A DNA stretch of 64,000 nucleotides from Actinocorallia longicatena (lineage in GTDB: Bacteria > Actinomycetota > Actinomycetes > Streptosporangiales > Streptosporangiaceae): the NCBI RefSeq assembly GCF_039534125.1, contig NZ_BAAAUV010000009.1, positions 186,001-250,000 on the forward strand, given 5' to 3'. Positions 16,656 to 24,592 of the stretch are shown one piece after another. The translations under genes and the position numbers were made by a program. The notes beneath the pieces are model-generated. The model was not told the DNA's origin and searched no databases. It saw nothing but the letters and a program-made list of their open reading frames with translations. How positions within the stretch are numbered: the stretch's first letter is position 1; every line of letters starts with the position of its first letter.

Positions 16656-16709
16656 GCCTCCCAGCCTATGGTCCGGTCCGTCCAAAGGACTCCCCCGGGC
16701 GGGGTGGGC

Positions 16710-17807
16710 TCAGGTGAACTGCCGCGCGTAGGCGGCGGCGAGGCCGAGCACCTTGTCGACGTACCACTGGGCGTGGTTGTAGGCGAAGACCGCCTTCTGC
16801 AGGTCACCGGGGGCTCCGGCCGCGCACAGGTACTTGGCGGCCGACGGGATCGCGTCGTAGGGGTTCATGATGTCGGCCTTGCCGTCGCCGTCCCCGTCGA
16901 TCCCGTAGGACTTCCAGGTGGCGGGCATGAACTGCATGGGGCCCATGGCGCCCGCCGAGGAGACGCCGGGATTGCGGTTGTGGTCGCTCTCGACCTGGCC
17001 GATCGCGGCGAGGACCGTCCAGGACAGGCCGGGGCAGCGGGTCGCGCCCTGCTTGTACAGGTCGAGGTAGTTGCCGCTGGTCCGCTGGGCGCCCCCGGCG
17101 TGCAGGTTGATCACCTTGGCGCGGCTGCCGAGGCCGTCCCTGAGCTTCTCGGTGAGCGCGGCGGCCTTGAGCCCGGGGGCGTTGACCATGACGGCCACCC
17201 GGGGGATCAGGCCGAGGCGCTCGCCGGTGACCTTGCTGACCAGGACGTCCACCGCGGGCACCCCGAGCGCGGCCGTCCCGCCGAGGGTCACGGCCGGGCT
17301 GGACCGGGCGACGATCGGGTACTGCGCTCCGGCCTGGAGCCCGAGGCTCTGGGCGATAGCGGGCGAGGTGACGAACCGGTCGGCGGCCAGCGCGGTCCAC
17401 AGCTCCTGGTTCCTGGCGGTGAGCGGCGGGGTCCAGGAGCGGAACTCCGACGGGTCGACGGCGAACACGTTCACCTGGCGGCCCTGGAGGCGGACGGCCC
17501 CGCCGTCGACGACGATCACGTCGCGGACCTTCTTGATCCGCTTGATCTGGGCGATCTGGTCGGGCCTGACCCCGGCGGCGACCACCGCGAGGACGTCCGG
17601 GGGGACCACCCGCCGCAGCGGCGCGACGGTCTGCTGAACCGGTGCCGCGGACGGCGGTCCCTCGCCGAACCCGTCGTCGGCGGGCGGCTCCTGGGCGGCC
17701 GTGCCGGTCTCCACGGCGCCGAGGCGGACGGCGACCCAGCCCGCGCCGCCGGTCAGCAGCAGGACCGCGACGACGGCGAGGGCGGTGAACAGGTGGCTGC
17801 GGGTCAC
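16710..17807 (-). CDS. secreted lytic murein transglycosylase
   Basis: The 365-residue protein has an N-terminal membrane anchor or signal (about 7-28), a Pro-rich segment, and a middle region of about 170 residues that is not a recognised catalytic domain (RVVPPDVLAVVAAGVRPDQ onward). A C-terminal SLT-type domain starts at about 255. The catalytic Glu is residue 273 in GQVESDHN, followed by GAMGPMQFMPATWKSYG and a DGDGDGKADIMNPYDAI loop typical of actinobacterial transglycosylases. It cleaves peptidoglycan glycan strands to 1,6-anhydro products outside the membrane. The middle domain looks like a sensor or positioning module. It is divergent from the MFS gene. Confidence 0.92.
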   Translation of the reverse strand: MTRSHLFTALAVVAVLLLTGGAGWVAVRLGAVETGTAAQEPPADDGFGEGPPSAAPVQQTVAPLRRVVPPDVLAVVAAGVRPDQIAQIKRIKKVRDVIVVDGGAVRLQGRQVNVFAVDPSEFRSWTPPLTARNQELWTALAADRFVTSPAIAQSLGLQAGAQYPIVARSSPAVTLGGTAALGVPAVDVLVSKVTGERLGLIPRVAVMVNAPGLKAAALTEKLRDGLGSRAKVINLHAGGAQRTSGNYLDLYKQGATRCPGLSWTVLAAIGQVESDHNRNPGVSSAGAMGPMQFMPATWKSYGIDGDGDGKADIMNPYDAIPSAAKYLCAAGAPGDLQKAVFAYNHAQWYVDKVLGLAAAYARQFT

Positions 17808-17871
17808 GACGGCAGGCTACCGGGCCCCGCCGGAGGGCGACCCTGTACCGTGATCTTGAGGGGGCTTTTTC

Positions 17872-19077
17872 ATGGCAAATCCGTACCGTGCTCTGTTCGC
17901 CGTGCCCGGTGCGCGGGCGTTCATCCCTGCCAGCTTCGTCGGCCGCATGTCGATGTCCATGCTCGGCATCGGCATCGTCCTCATGGTCACCGGGACCGGA
18001 AGGTCCTACGGGCTGGCCGGTGCGGTCTCGGCGACCTGCGCCCTGAGCTGGGCCGCGTTCTCACCGTTCACCTCGCGGCTGGTCGACCGGCACGGGCAGG
18101 GCCGGGTGCTGGTCCCGATGGTCACGGCCAACGCGTTCATGATCGTCGCGCTGATCATGTGCGCCGAGCTCGGCGCCCCCGACTGGACCCTCTTCCCCGC
18201 CGCGGCGCTGGCCGGGATCACCTCCCCCAACCTCAGCGCCATGATCAGGGCTCGCTGGAGCCATCTGCTGGCCGGTGGCGGACCGCCGCTGCACAGCGCC
18301 TACTCGCTGGAGTCGGTGCTGGACGAGGTCGTCTTCGTGTGCGGGCCGATGCTGGTCAGCGTGCTGGCGACGGTGATCTATCCGGCGGCGGGCGTCCTGG
18401 CGGCGGGGCTGTTCACCCTCGTCGGCTGCCTGGCCCTGGCCGGCCAGCGGGCCAGCGAGCCGCCCGCGCGCCCCCGCGAGCAGGGCGGCGGCCGGAGCGT
18501 GCTGCGGCTGCGCGGCATGCCGGTCGTGATCACCGTCTTCCTGATGCTCGGGATGGTCTTCGGCTCCGCCGACGTCGGGGCGATCGCCTTCGCCGACGAG
18601 CAGGGGCGCAAGGCGCTGTCGGGGGCCGTCCTGGCCTGCTTCGCGCTCGGCAGCGGGACGGCCGGGCTCTGGTACGGCACCCGCCACTGGAAGCGGTCGC
18701 TGAGCGCGCGTTTCCGGATCGGGCTCGGCCTGCTGACCGCCGGGCTGCTGCCGCTGGGCCTGATCGGCAGCCTGCCGCTCCTGATGGTCATGATCTTCTT
18801 CGCCGGGCTGGCGATCTCGCCGACGATCATCCCGGCGTACGGCCTGGTCGAGGCGATGACGCCCGAACGGCAGCTCACCGAGGGGCTCGGCTGGTCGGGC
18901 GCGGCCATCGGGGTGGGGGTGGCGCTCGGGTCGTCGATCGGCGGCCAGCTGATCGACCTCAGCGGGGCCTCGGCATCCTTTACCTTCGCCTTCGCCGCCG
19001 GGCTGGCGGCCGTACTGGCCGGGCTTCTCGGCGGGTCACGGTTCGACAACAAGATTAAACATGAATTTTCTTCATGA
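17872..19077 (+). CDS. major facilitator superfamily transporter
   Basis: The 401-residue protein has about twelve hydrophobic helices in two bundles, with the MFS loop motif SRLVDRHGQGRVL between helices 2 and 3. A central cytoplasmic loop contains ASEPPARPREQGGGR. The N-terminus MANPYRALFAVPGARAFIPASFVGRMSMSM is typical of an actinobacterial MFS branch annotated as drug or metabolite exporters. The substrate is unknown. The gene opens 64 bases from the divergent transglycosylase and precedes the lactone oxidase gene by 23 bases, so those two may be co-transcribed. Confidence 0.9.
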   Translation: MANPYRALFAVPGARAFIPASFVGRMSMSMLGIGIVLMVTGTGRSYGLAGAVSATCALSWAAFSPFTSRLVDRHGQGRVLVPMVTANAFMIVALIMCAELGAPDWTLFPAAALAGITSPNLSAMIRARWSHLLAGGGPPLHSAYSLESVLDEVVFVCGPMLVSVLATVIYPAAGVLAAGLFTLVGCLALAGQRASEPPARPREQGGGRSVLRLRGMPVVITVFLMLGMVFGSADVGAIAFADEQGRKALSGAVLACFALGSGTAGLWYGTRHWKRSLSARFRIGLGLLTAGLLPLGLIGSLPLLMVMIFFAGLAISPTIIPAYGLVEAMTPERQLTEGLGWSGAAIGVGVALGSSIGGQLIDLSGASASFTFAFAAGLAAVLAGLLGGSRFDNKIKHEFSS

Positions 19078-19100
19078 ATACCGGCGGCTAAAGTCCTTCC

Positions 19101-20402
19101 ATGTCCCAGCAAACGTGGCGCAACTGGGCGGGTAACCACCAGGTCACCCCCGCGCGAGTGCTCAGTCCCCGCTCGACCGACGAGGTCTCCGCCGCCGTGC
19201 GGCGGGCCGCCGAGGACGGCCTCACCGTGCGCATGCCCGGCACCGGCCACTCCTTCACCGGTGCCGCGGTGGCCGAGGGCGTCATGCTGAGGCCCGGCGG
19301 GCTGTCGGCCGTCCGGTCGATCGACACCGCCTCCGGGCTCGTCACCGCCGAGGCCGGGCTCCCGCTGTGGAGGCTCAACCAGCTGCTGGACGAGCACGGC
19401 CTGGCCCTGGCCAACATGGGCGACATCCAGGAGCAGACCCTCGCCGGCGCCTCCCAGACCGGCACCCACGGCACCGGGCGCGACGCCGCCGGCCTCGCCT
19501 CCCAGATCGTCGGCCTGGAGCTCGTGCTGGCCGACGGGAGCGTGGTGACCTGCTCGCGGACCGAGCGTCCCGAGCTGTTCCACGCCGCCACGGTCGGCCT
19601 CGGCGCCCTCGGGATCGTCACGGCGATCACCTGGCAGACCGTCCCCGCGTTCCTGCTGAAGGCGCACGAGGCGCCGATGACCTGGGACGAGGTGCTGAAC
19701 CGGCTCGACGAGCTCGACCACGACAACGAGCACTTCGAGTTCTTCTGGTTCCCGCACAGCGAGGGCTGCCTGACCAAGCGCAACAACCGGGTCGAGGGGC
19801 CGCGGGCGCCGCTGGGGGCCGTCAAGGCGTGGCTGGACGATGAATTCCTGTCCAACACCGTCTTCGGCGCCGCCCAGCGCCTCACCAAGGCGTTCCCCAA
19901 GACGATCAGAACGGTCAACGGGATCTCGGCGAAGCTCCTCGGCGAGCGGACCTACACCGACACCTCCTACAAGGTCTTCACCGCCTCCCGGACGGTGAAG
20001 TTCAGGGAGCAGGAGTACGCGATCCCGCGCGAGAACCTCGACGCCGCCCTCCGCGAGCTGCGCAGGGCCTTCGACCGCCGCGGCTGGCAGGTCAGCTTCC
20101 CCGTCGAGGTCAGGCTGCTGCCCGCCGAGGACGCCTGGCTGTCGATGGCGCACGGGCGGCGCAGCGCGTTCATCGCGATCCACATGTACCGGCCCCTCGA
20201 CCACACCGCCTACTTCGAGGGCGTCGAGGAGATCATGACGTCGCTGGGCGGCCGTCCCCACTGGGGCAAGATGCACACCCGCGACGCCGCCTACCTCGAG
20301 CAGGTCTACCCGCGGTTCGGCGACTTCGCCAAGACGCGCGACGAGCTCGACCCCGACCGCCGCTTCCTCAACCCCTACACCCGCCGGGTCCTCGGCGCCT
20401 GA
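19101..20402 (+). CDS. D-arabinono-1,4-lactone oxidase family FAD enzyme
   Basis: The 433-residue protein is a VAO-type flavoprotein. The FAD-binding N-terminal domain shows PGTGHSFTGAAV, GLPLWRLNQLLDEHGLALANMGDI and SQTGTHGTG. The C-terminal ALO domain ends with GGRPHWGKMH, DAAYLEQVYPRFGDF and RRFLNPYTRRVLG, the signature of sugar-1,4-lactone oxidases and alditol oxidases. It would oxidise an aldonolactone or polyol with oxygen as acceptor. No lipid anchor or signal is visible. The neighbouring MFS gene could supply or export a substrate, but that is inference. Confidence 0.93.
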   Translation: MSQQTWRNWAGNHQVTPARVLSPRSTDEVSAAVRRAAEDGLTVRMPGTGHSFTGAAVAEGVMLRPGGLSAVRSIDTASGLVTAEAGLPLWRLNQLLDEHGLALANMGDIQEQTLAGASQTGTHGTGRDAAGLASQIVGLELVLADGSVVTCSRTERPELFHAATVGLGALGIVTAITWQTVPAFLLKAHEAPMTWDEVLNRLDELDHDNEHFEFFWFPHSEGCLTKRNNRVEGPRAPLGAVKAWLDDEFLSNTVFGAAQRLTKAFPKTIRTVNGISAKLLGERTYTDTSYKVFTASRTVKFREQEYAIPRENLDAALRELRRAFDRRGWQVSFPVEVRLLPAEDAWLSMAHGRRSAFIAIHMYRPLDHTAYFEGVEEIMTSLGGRPHWGKMHTRDAAYLEQVYPRFGDFAKTRDELDPDRRFLNPYTRRVLGA

Positions 20403-20416
20403 CCGGCCACGGCCCG

Positions 20417-21202
20417 TCAGGGCGCCGGGGTGACCGTGACCGGTGCGTCCTGGAGCGCCGGGGACTTCTGCGGCGACGGCGTGGTGCCCGGCGCGGGGTC
20501 CTGCCCGTCCGGGGTGCTCGGCTCCGGGGCGGGGGTGGCGGGCGGGGTCGTGGGCGGGGCTGTGGTGGCCGGGGCGGTGGGCTCCGGCGTGACCGTGGGG
20601 TCCGTGGTCGGCTCACCGGTCGTCGGCGCGGGCGAGGGGTCCTTCTTCTCCGGTTCCCCCTTGTCGAAGCCGCCGCCCCAGGTCCCGCTCTTGGCCTGCT
20701 CGTTGTTGACGACGCCCGACAGCGAGTTGCCCATCACCCGCTCCGCGACCGTGATGCCGCCCATGACCAGGACGAACACGGCGGCGGCCAGGCCGAGGTA
20801 GAGGGCCCAGCGGCCGCGCCACCAGGACGCCGCGGTCCGCCGGGCAGGGGGTCGGGCGGGAGGCAGGTCGAGGCGGGTCGCGTCCAGGTGGGCGGGGTCC
20901 AGGCGGGAGGGGTCGAGGACCAGGTCGAGACGGGTCTCCTCGGGCGGCGACGCCGGGATGATCGAGGTCGCCTCGGCGGACCGGCCCGGGGACGTGCCGA
21001 TCACCGAGACGACCCTCTCCTTGCTCTGGTCGAGGTAGTGCTTGTAGACCGCGCCGCCCGCGGTCGAGACGACGCTCGTGATCGCGGCGCCCAGGAGGGT
21101 GCCCGCGGTGCCGAGTTTCGAGGCGGCGATCGCCGCCGTCGTGGTCGCCAGGACTCCGGCGACCACCTGCGTCCCGCTGAGATCCAGCTTGGGACGAGAC
21201 AT
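20417..21202 (-). CDS. membrane protein with glycine-zipper N-terminus and Pro/Thr-rich tail
   Basis: I do not recognise a named family beyond similar actinobacterial hypotheticals. The 261-residue protein begins MSRPKLDLSGTQVVAGVLATT and has an alanine/glycine-rich helix (about 12-50), a cytoplasmic linker with repeated RLDL/HLDA phrases, one membrane helix at about 133-152 and an outer tail of about 90 residues made mostly of Pro, Thr and Ala. The tail looks like a cell-wall-spanning spacer. ATG 21202 was chosen because GGGGGA lies just upstream. It converges on the lactone oxidase gene with a 14-base gap. Confidence 0.75.
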   Translation of the reverse strand: MSRPKLDLSGTQVVAGVLATTTAAIAASKLGTAGTLLGAAITSVVSTAGGAVYKHYLDQSKERVVSVIGTSPGRSAEATSIIPASPPEETRLDLVLDPSRLDPAHLDATRLDLPPARPPARRTAASWWRGRWALYLGLAAAVFVLVMGGITVAERVMGNSLSGVVNNEQAKSGTWGGGFDKGEPEKKDPSPAPTTGEPTTDPTVTPEPTAPATTAPPTTPPATPAPEPSTPDGQDPAPGTTPSPQKSPALQDAPVTVTPAP

Positions 21203-21634
21203 GAAAGTCCCCCATTTCGGTCTAGACGCTGCCAACCACCCGGTTACCCAACTAATCACAACTCAGCGACGTTCCCGCACGTCAGGAGACCGGCGATCAG
21301 CCGACGGTCGGGGAAAAGGATGCACAAGAAAACGGCAGGGCGGCCCCGTGAGAGGTGCGGTCAAGGCATGCTGACTCCGGGAGGAGAACAACTGCATTCC
21401 CGCGTCCGCCCGCCGAAACCGGTGACCACACTCACACCGCGTGGAACGGCGGCGGATTCGGGACGACGATGTTCGGACATGCCGGGTACGGTGCTGGCAG
21501 CAGGCGTGTCCTTAGCGAGAGACTGCTGAGGTCGGCCCGGTATCGCCGGGGAGACCTCGGGGGAGAAGGGCACGCATGCGCCCGCTGTCGCAAGGACGGT
21601 GCAAGGGCCGGGGACAAGGCTGGGAAGGACACGC
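21203..21634. other. 432-base intergenic region upstream of sepH
   Basis: No convincing gene is seen. A frame from 21368 to 21529 has a plausible ATG but no proper codon bias or family similarity. The left end must hold the promoter of the minus-strand membrane-protein gene. The right half holds the sepH leader, with a stem-loop at 21528-21558 and purine-rich sequence before the start. Confidence 0.55.
21528..21558 (+). repeat. stem-loop in the sepH leader
   Basis: GAGGTC pairs with GACCTC, and inside, CCCGG pairs with CCGGG around a TATCG loop, with a small symmetric internal loop (gg/ga). It ends 76 bases before the sepH start. It could be a leader structure, an attenuator or a protein-binding site; no T-run follows it. 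Confidence 0.45.
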
Positions 21635-23206
21635 ATGCAGGAGCTGCGCCTCGTGGCGGTGAGCGAGGACGGTTCGTACCTCGTTCTGGCCACCGCCGGA
21701 CGAGGCACTCGGTTCACCCTGCCCGTGGACGACCGGCTGCGTGCCGCGGTCCGTGGGCACTTCTCCCGTCTCGGTCAGTTCGAGATCGAAGTGGAGAGTC
21801 CTTTGCGCCCCAAGGAGATTCAGGCCCGGATCCGGGCCGGTGAGACCGCCGAGGAGATCGCCGAATCGGCCGGCATCCCCGTCGAACGGGTCCGCTGGTT
21901 CGAGGGCCCTGTTCTCCAGGAGCGGGAGTACATGGCCCAGCAGGCGCAGCGGTGCGTCGTCCGCACGCCGGGCGAGCCGACGGCGGGCCCTCCGCTCGGC
22001 GAGATCGTCGAGGAGCGCCTCGGCCGCCGCGGCGCCGATCTCGAAGAGGTCCAGTGGGACGCCTGGAAGTGCGAGGACAACTCCTGGCAGGTCCGGCTGT
22101 CGTTCTACGACGCCGGCCGCCCGCACGCCGCCGAGTGGAAGTTCGACCCGCGCCGCCGGATCATCACCGCCCTGGACGACGAGGCGGCCCGGCTCGTCGC
22201 GCTCGTCGAGGAGGTTCCGCCGCCGCCCGCCGAGGTCACCCCGCTGCGCCGTCCCGCGATGAAGATCGTCTCCGATCAGCGCCGCGACTTCGCTCCCGGA
22301 CGCCCCTTCGCCCCCCGCCCCTCCGACGAGTCCCTCAGCCCCGAGCTGTACACCCCCGAGCGCTTCCAGCGCGAGTCCCGTACCGAGCTGCCCGAGCTCA
22401 GCGAGCTGGCCGAGCTCGACTCCTACCTGCTCCCCGACCCCGCCTCCTCCCCACCGCCGGCGGCGGGCCCGCTGGAGTCCGAGACCGTCACCCCGCCTGC
22501 CGTGCACCGCTCGGCCGTCTCCAGCACGCCGCCCCGCGCCCCTGAGCCGGTCCTCCCCGACCCCGACCTCGTCGAGGCGCTCCTGGAGTCGCTGGCCGAG
22601 CAGGAGGCGTCCGCCCCCGAGCCCGCGCCGGTGGCCCGGATCGTCGAGCCCGAGCCCGCCGCCCCGGTTCCCGAGCCGGTCCCGGAGCCGGAACCCGAGC
22701 CCGAGCCCGTCCCGGTGGCCCGGATCCCCGAGCCCGAGCCGGTCCCCGCGCCGCCGGAGCCCGAGCCCGTTCCGGAACCCGAGCCCGTCGCGGAGCGGGT
22801 CCCCGAACCCGATCCGGTCCCGGAGCCCGAGCCCGAACCGGTCGCCGAACGGACCCCTGAACCCGCCCCCGAGCCGGAGCCCGCGCCCGTCGCGGAGGTC
22901 CCCGAAAGCCCAGCCCCGGTCACCCCCTCCCCCCTCCCCCCGGCCCAGCCCAAGGAGCCCGAGGTCGAGGAGCCGGTCACCGTGCACGAGGACATCCCAG
23001 AACCGGCCCCGGTTCCCGAGCCCGCACCGGCTCCCGAACCATCGGCCGAGCAGCCCAAGGTCCCGGCCGCCGCCGCCCCGGCGCCCGCTCCTCAACCGCC
23101 GCCGGCCAAGCCGGAGCCCCGGCCCCGCAAGCGCCCGGCGCGCAACCGCCGCGCCAGCGTCCCCTCGTGGGACGAGATCATGTTCGGCGCCCGCAGGCCC
23201 GACTGA
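21635..23206 (+). CDS. sepH: cell division protein SepH
   Basis: The 523-residue protein has the conserved N-terminal SepH domain (formerly DUF3071): MQELRLVAVSEDGSYLVL, the helix-turn-helix-like RIRAGETAEEIAESAGIPVERVRWFEGPV and AQRCVVRTP. In Streptomyces SepH binds FtsZ and promotes filament assembly at division septa. The C-terminal half (about 330-490) is a long Pro-Glu-rich tract (repeated EPEPVPEPEP) and ends with a basic, conserved tail KRPARNRRASVPSWDEIMFG. ATG 21635 follows GGAAGGA; a longer frame from 21599 lacks that support. A strong bidirectional terminator follows the stop codon. Confidence 0.95.
   Translation: MQELRLVAVSEDGSYLVLATAGRGTRFTLPVDDRLRAAVRGHFSRLGQFEIEVESPLRPKEIQARIRAGETAEEIAESAGIPVERVRWFEGPVLQEREYMAQQAQRCVVRTPGEPTAGPPLGEIVEERLGRRGADLEEVQWDAWKCEDNSWQVRLSFYDAGRPHAAEWKFDPRRRIITALDDEAARLVALVEEVPPPPAEVTPLRRPAMKIVSDQRRDFAPGRPFAPRPSDESLSPELYTPERFQRESRTELPELSELAELDSYLLPDPASSPPPAAGPLESETVTPPAVHRSAVSSTPPRAPEPVLPDPDLVEALLESLAEQEASAPEPAPVARIVEPEPAAPVPEPVPEPEPEPEPVPVARIPEPEPVPAPPEPEPVPEPEPVAERVPEPDPVPEPEPEPVAERTPEPAPEPEPAPVAEVPESPAPVTPSPLPPAQPKEPEVEEPVTVHEDIPEPAPVPEPAPAPEPSAEQPKVPAAAAPAPAPQPPPAKPEPRPRKRPARNRRASVPSWDEIMFGARRPD
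22620..22912 (+). repeat. Pro-Glu dipeptide repeat tract within sepH
   Basis: This stretch encodes irregular repeats of PEPEPVP, PVARIPEPE and PVAERVPEPE. The DNA is a degenerate GAGCCC/CCCGAG array prone to slippage. It likely forms a stiff, negatively charged, disordered spacer between the FtsZ-binding head and the basic tail of SepH. Confidence 0.8.
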
Positions 23207-23214
23207 TCGTGAGA

Positions 23215-23257
23215 CGCCGGAAGGCCCCGCTCCTCGAAGGAGCGGGGCCTTCCGGCG
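23215..23257. terminator. 20-bp perfect hairpin between convergent sepH and DUF1330 genes
   Basis: Arms 23215-23234 and 23238-23257 are perfectly complementary over 20 bases around a CGA loop, ending in CGCCGGAAGG/CCTTCCGGCG. It lies eight bases after the sepH stop and 78 before the end of the convergent gene. There is only a weak T-tract (GTTCTC) on the plus strand, which is usual in high-GC actinobacteria. It should stop transcription in both directions. Confidence 0.85.
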
Positions 23258-23335
23258 TTCTCGCGGCCCCGTGGTGCCCCGGGCCCGGGGACGGCGCTTT
23301 GGGGCCGTGCGGGCCGCGGAGGAGCCGCCTGAGGG

Positions 23336-23671
23336 TCAGAAACCGAGCTTGTCCGCGGTCTCGGCGGCGCTGTAGGGCTCGGGGACGCCCTCGGCGAGGA
23401 TGACGTCCATCTGGATGTGGCGGGTCCTGAAGGGCAGGATCGCCTGGTAGGCGTCCGAGGCGTACCAGGCGCGGGCGGCCTCGGAATCGGGGAACTCGAT
23501 GATGATCACGCCGCCGGCGGGCCAGTCTCCCTCGACGACCTGGAACGGGGAGGCGTGGACCAGGAACCTGCCTTCGAAGGGGGCGAGGGTCTCGTCGATA
23601 CGGCGCAGGTACTCGCCGATCTCCGGGTGGGGGGCGATCTCTCCGACGCGGGCGATGCCGTAAGCCTTCAT
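23336..23671 (-). CDS. DUF1330 (dimeric alpha/beta barrel) protein
   Basis: The 111-residue protein matches DUF1330, a ferredoxin-like alpha/beta fold that usually dimerises. It begins MKAYGIARVGEIAP, and contains GRFLVHASPFQVVEGDWPAGGVIIIEFPDSEAARAWY and YQAILPFR, all typical. The function is unknown; related folds are small monooxygenases or stress proteins. The promoter region carries a perfect nine-base-arm inverted repeat around a TTAGAT -10 box, so the gene is probably under a dedicated repressor not encoded next to it. Confidence 0.93.
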   Translation of the reverse strand: MKAYGIARVGEIAPHPEIGEYLRRIDETLAPFEGRFLVHASPFQVVEGDWPAGGVIIIEFPDSEAARAWYASDAYQAILPFRTRHIQMDVILAEGVPEPYSAAETADKLGF

Positions 23672-23688
23672 GCGGTCCTCCTCGGGGC

Positions 23689-23718
23689 CGATCTCGTGAT
23701 CCGAATCTAACGAGATCG
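23689..23718 (-). promoter_or_regulatory. inverted-repeat operator over the DUF1330 promoter
   Basis: CGATCTCGT (23689-23697) and ACGAGATCG (23710-23718) are perfect nine-base arms separated by 12 bases. On the minus strand the spacer contains TTAGAT/TAGATT, a good -10 hexamer. The site is centred about 32 bases before the start codon, so a bound dimer would block RNA polymerase. Confidence 0.6.
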
Positions 23719-23776
23719 TCCCGAGGGGGAATCCGCACCGCTTAGGTACTTCCGGGCCGGTCTCCCCCGCCGCGGA

Positions 23777-24592
23777 TCAGACGCGCCGCTTGAAGGCGCG
23801 CAGGCACAGCGGAATGAACACGGCCGCGATGCCGACGCCCCAGGCCAGGGCGATCACCGACGGGCGCAGGATCGGCCCGGTGCCGTTCAGCAGGCCGCGG
23901 ATCGCCGTGACCAGATGGGTCATCGGGTTGATGTGGTCCACGAAGTACTTCAGCCAGCTCGGCATGCCCTCGCCGCTGGGGATGAAGGCGTTGCTGAGGA
24001 AGGTCAGCGGGAAGATCGCGGTGAAGCCGAACACCTGGACCTTCTCCGGGGCGTCGACCGACAGTCCGACCAGGACGGAGACCCAGGCGAACATCAGCGC
24101 GAACGCCAGCAGCAGCCCGAAGGCGCCCAGGACGCCCCAGAACCCGCCGTGCACCCGGTAGCCGATGATCACACCGACGATCAGCAGGATGGCCATCGAC
24201 CAGGCCTGCTTGACGGTGTCGGCGAGGATGCGGCCCGCGAGCGGCGCGGTCCGGCTGATCGGCAGGCTCCTGAACCGGTCGAACACGCCCTTGGTGACGT
24301 CGATGTTCAGCCCGAACCCGGTGCTCATCGACGCGAACAGCGCGTTCTGCGCGATGATCCCGGGGATCAGGACCGGCAGGTAGGCCTCGACGCTGCCGCC
24401 GATCGAGGGCCCGAAGACGTAGGCGAACAGCAGCACGAACATGATCGGCTGAATGCTCAGGTCGACCAGTTCCATGGGGTTGTGCTTGATCTGCACCAGC
24501 CCGCGCCAGGCGAGGGTGAAGATGTTGCGCATGGTCTCGCCGAGCGACACGCGCTTGCTGAGCTGGGGCGCCGGGAGCGTCACCGCGGTCAT
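23777..24592 (-). CDS. DrrB-type ABC-2 exporter permease
   Basis: The 271-residue protein has six hydrophobic helices and matches the ABC-2/DrrB family: LSIQPIMFVLLFAYVFGPSIGGS, LIPGIIAQNALFASMSTGFGLN-, then the conserved FDRFRSLPISRTAPLAGR loop and FPLTFLSNAFIPSGEGMPSWLKYF near the C-terminus. DrrAB systems export daunorubicin-like drugs, polyketides or lipids. The ATG start at 24592 overlaps the ATPase stop by four bases, so the two are translated together. The substrate is not evident, as no biosynthetic cluster is adjacent. Confidence 0.94.
   Translation of the reverse strand: MTAVTLPAPQLSKRVSLGETMRNIFTLAWRGLVQIKHNPMELVDLSIQPIMFVLLFAYVFGPSIGGSVEAYLPVLIPGIIAQNALFASMSTGFGLNIDVTKGVFDRFRSLPISRTAPLAGRILADTVKQAWSMAILLIVGVIIGYRVHGGFWGVLGAFGLLLAFALMFAWVSVLVGLSVDAPEKVQVFGFTAIFPLTFLSNAFIPSGEGMPSWLKYFVDHINPMTHLVTAIRGLLNGTGPILRPSVIALAWGVGIAAVFIPLCLRAFKRRV

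Noticed and set aside
15822..19058. Open frame of over 1000 codons crossing four genes
   Set aside because: It runs antisense to ferrochelatase and transglycosylase genes and out of frame through the MFS gene, has no domain and no ribosome site.
21368..21529. Small frame with ATG upstream of sepH
   Set aside because: The ribosome site is weak, the codon bias is unlike neighbours, and it overlaps a predicted leader hairpin.
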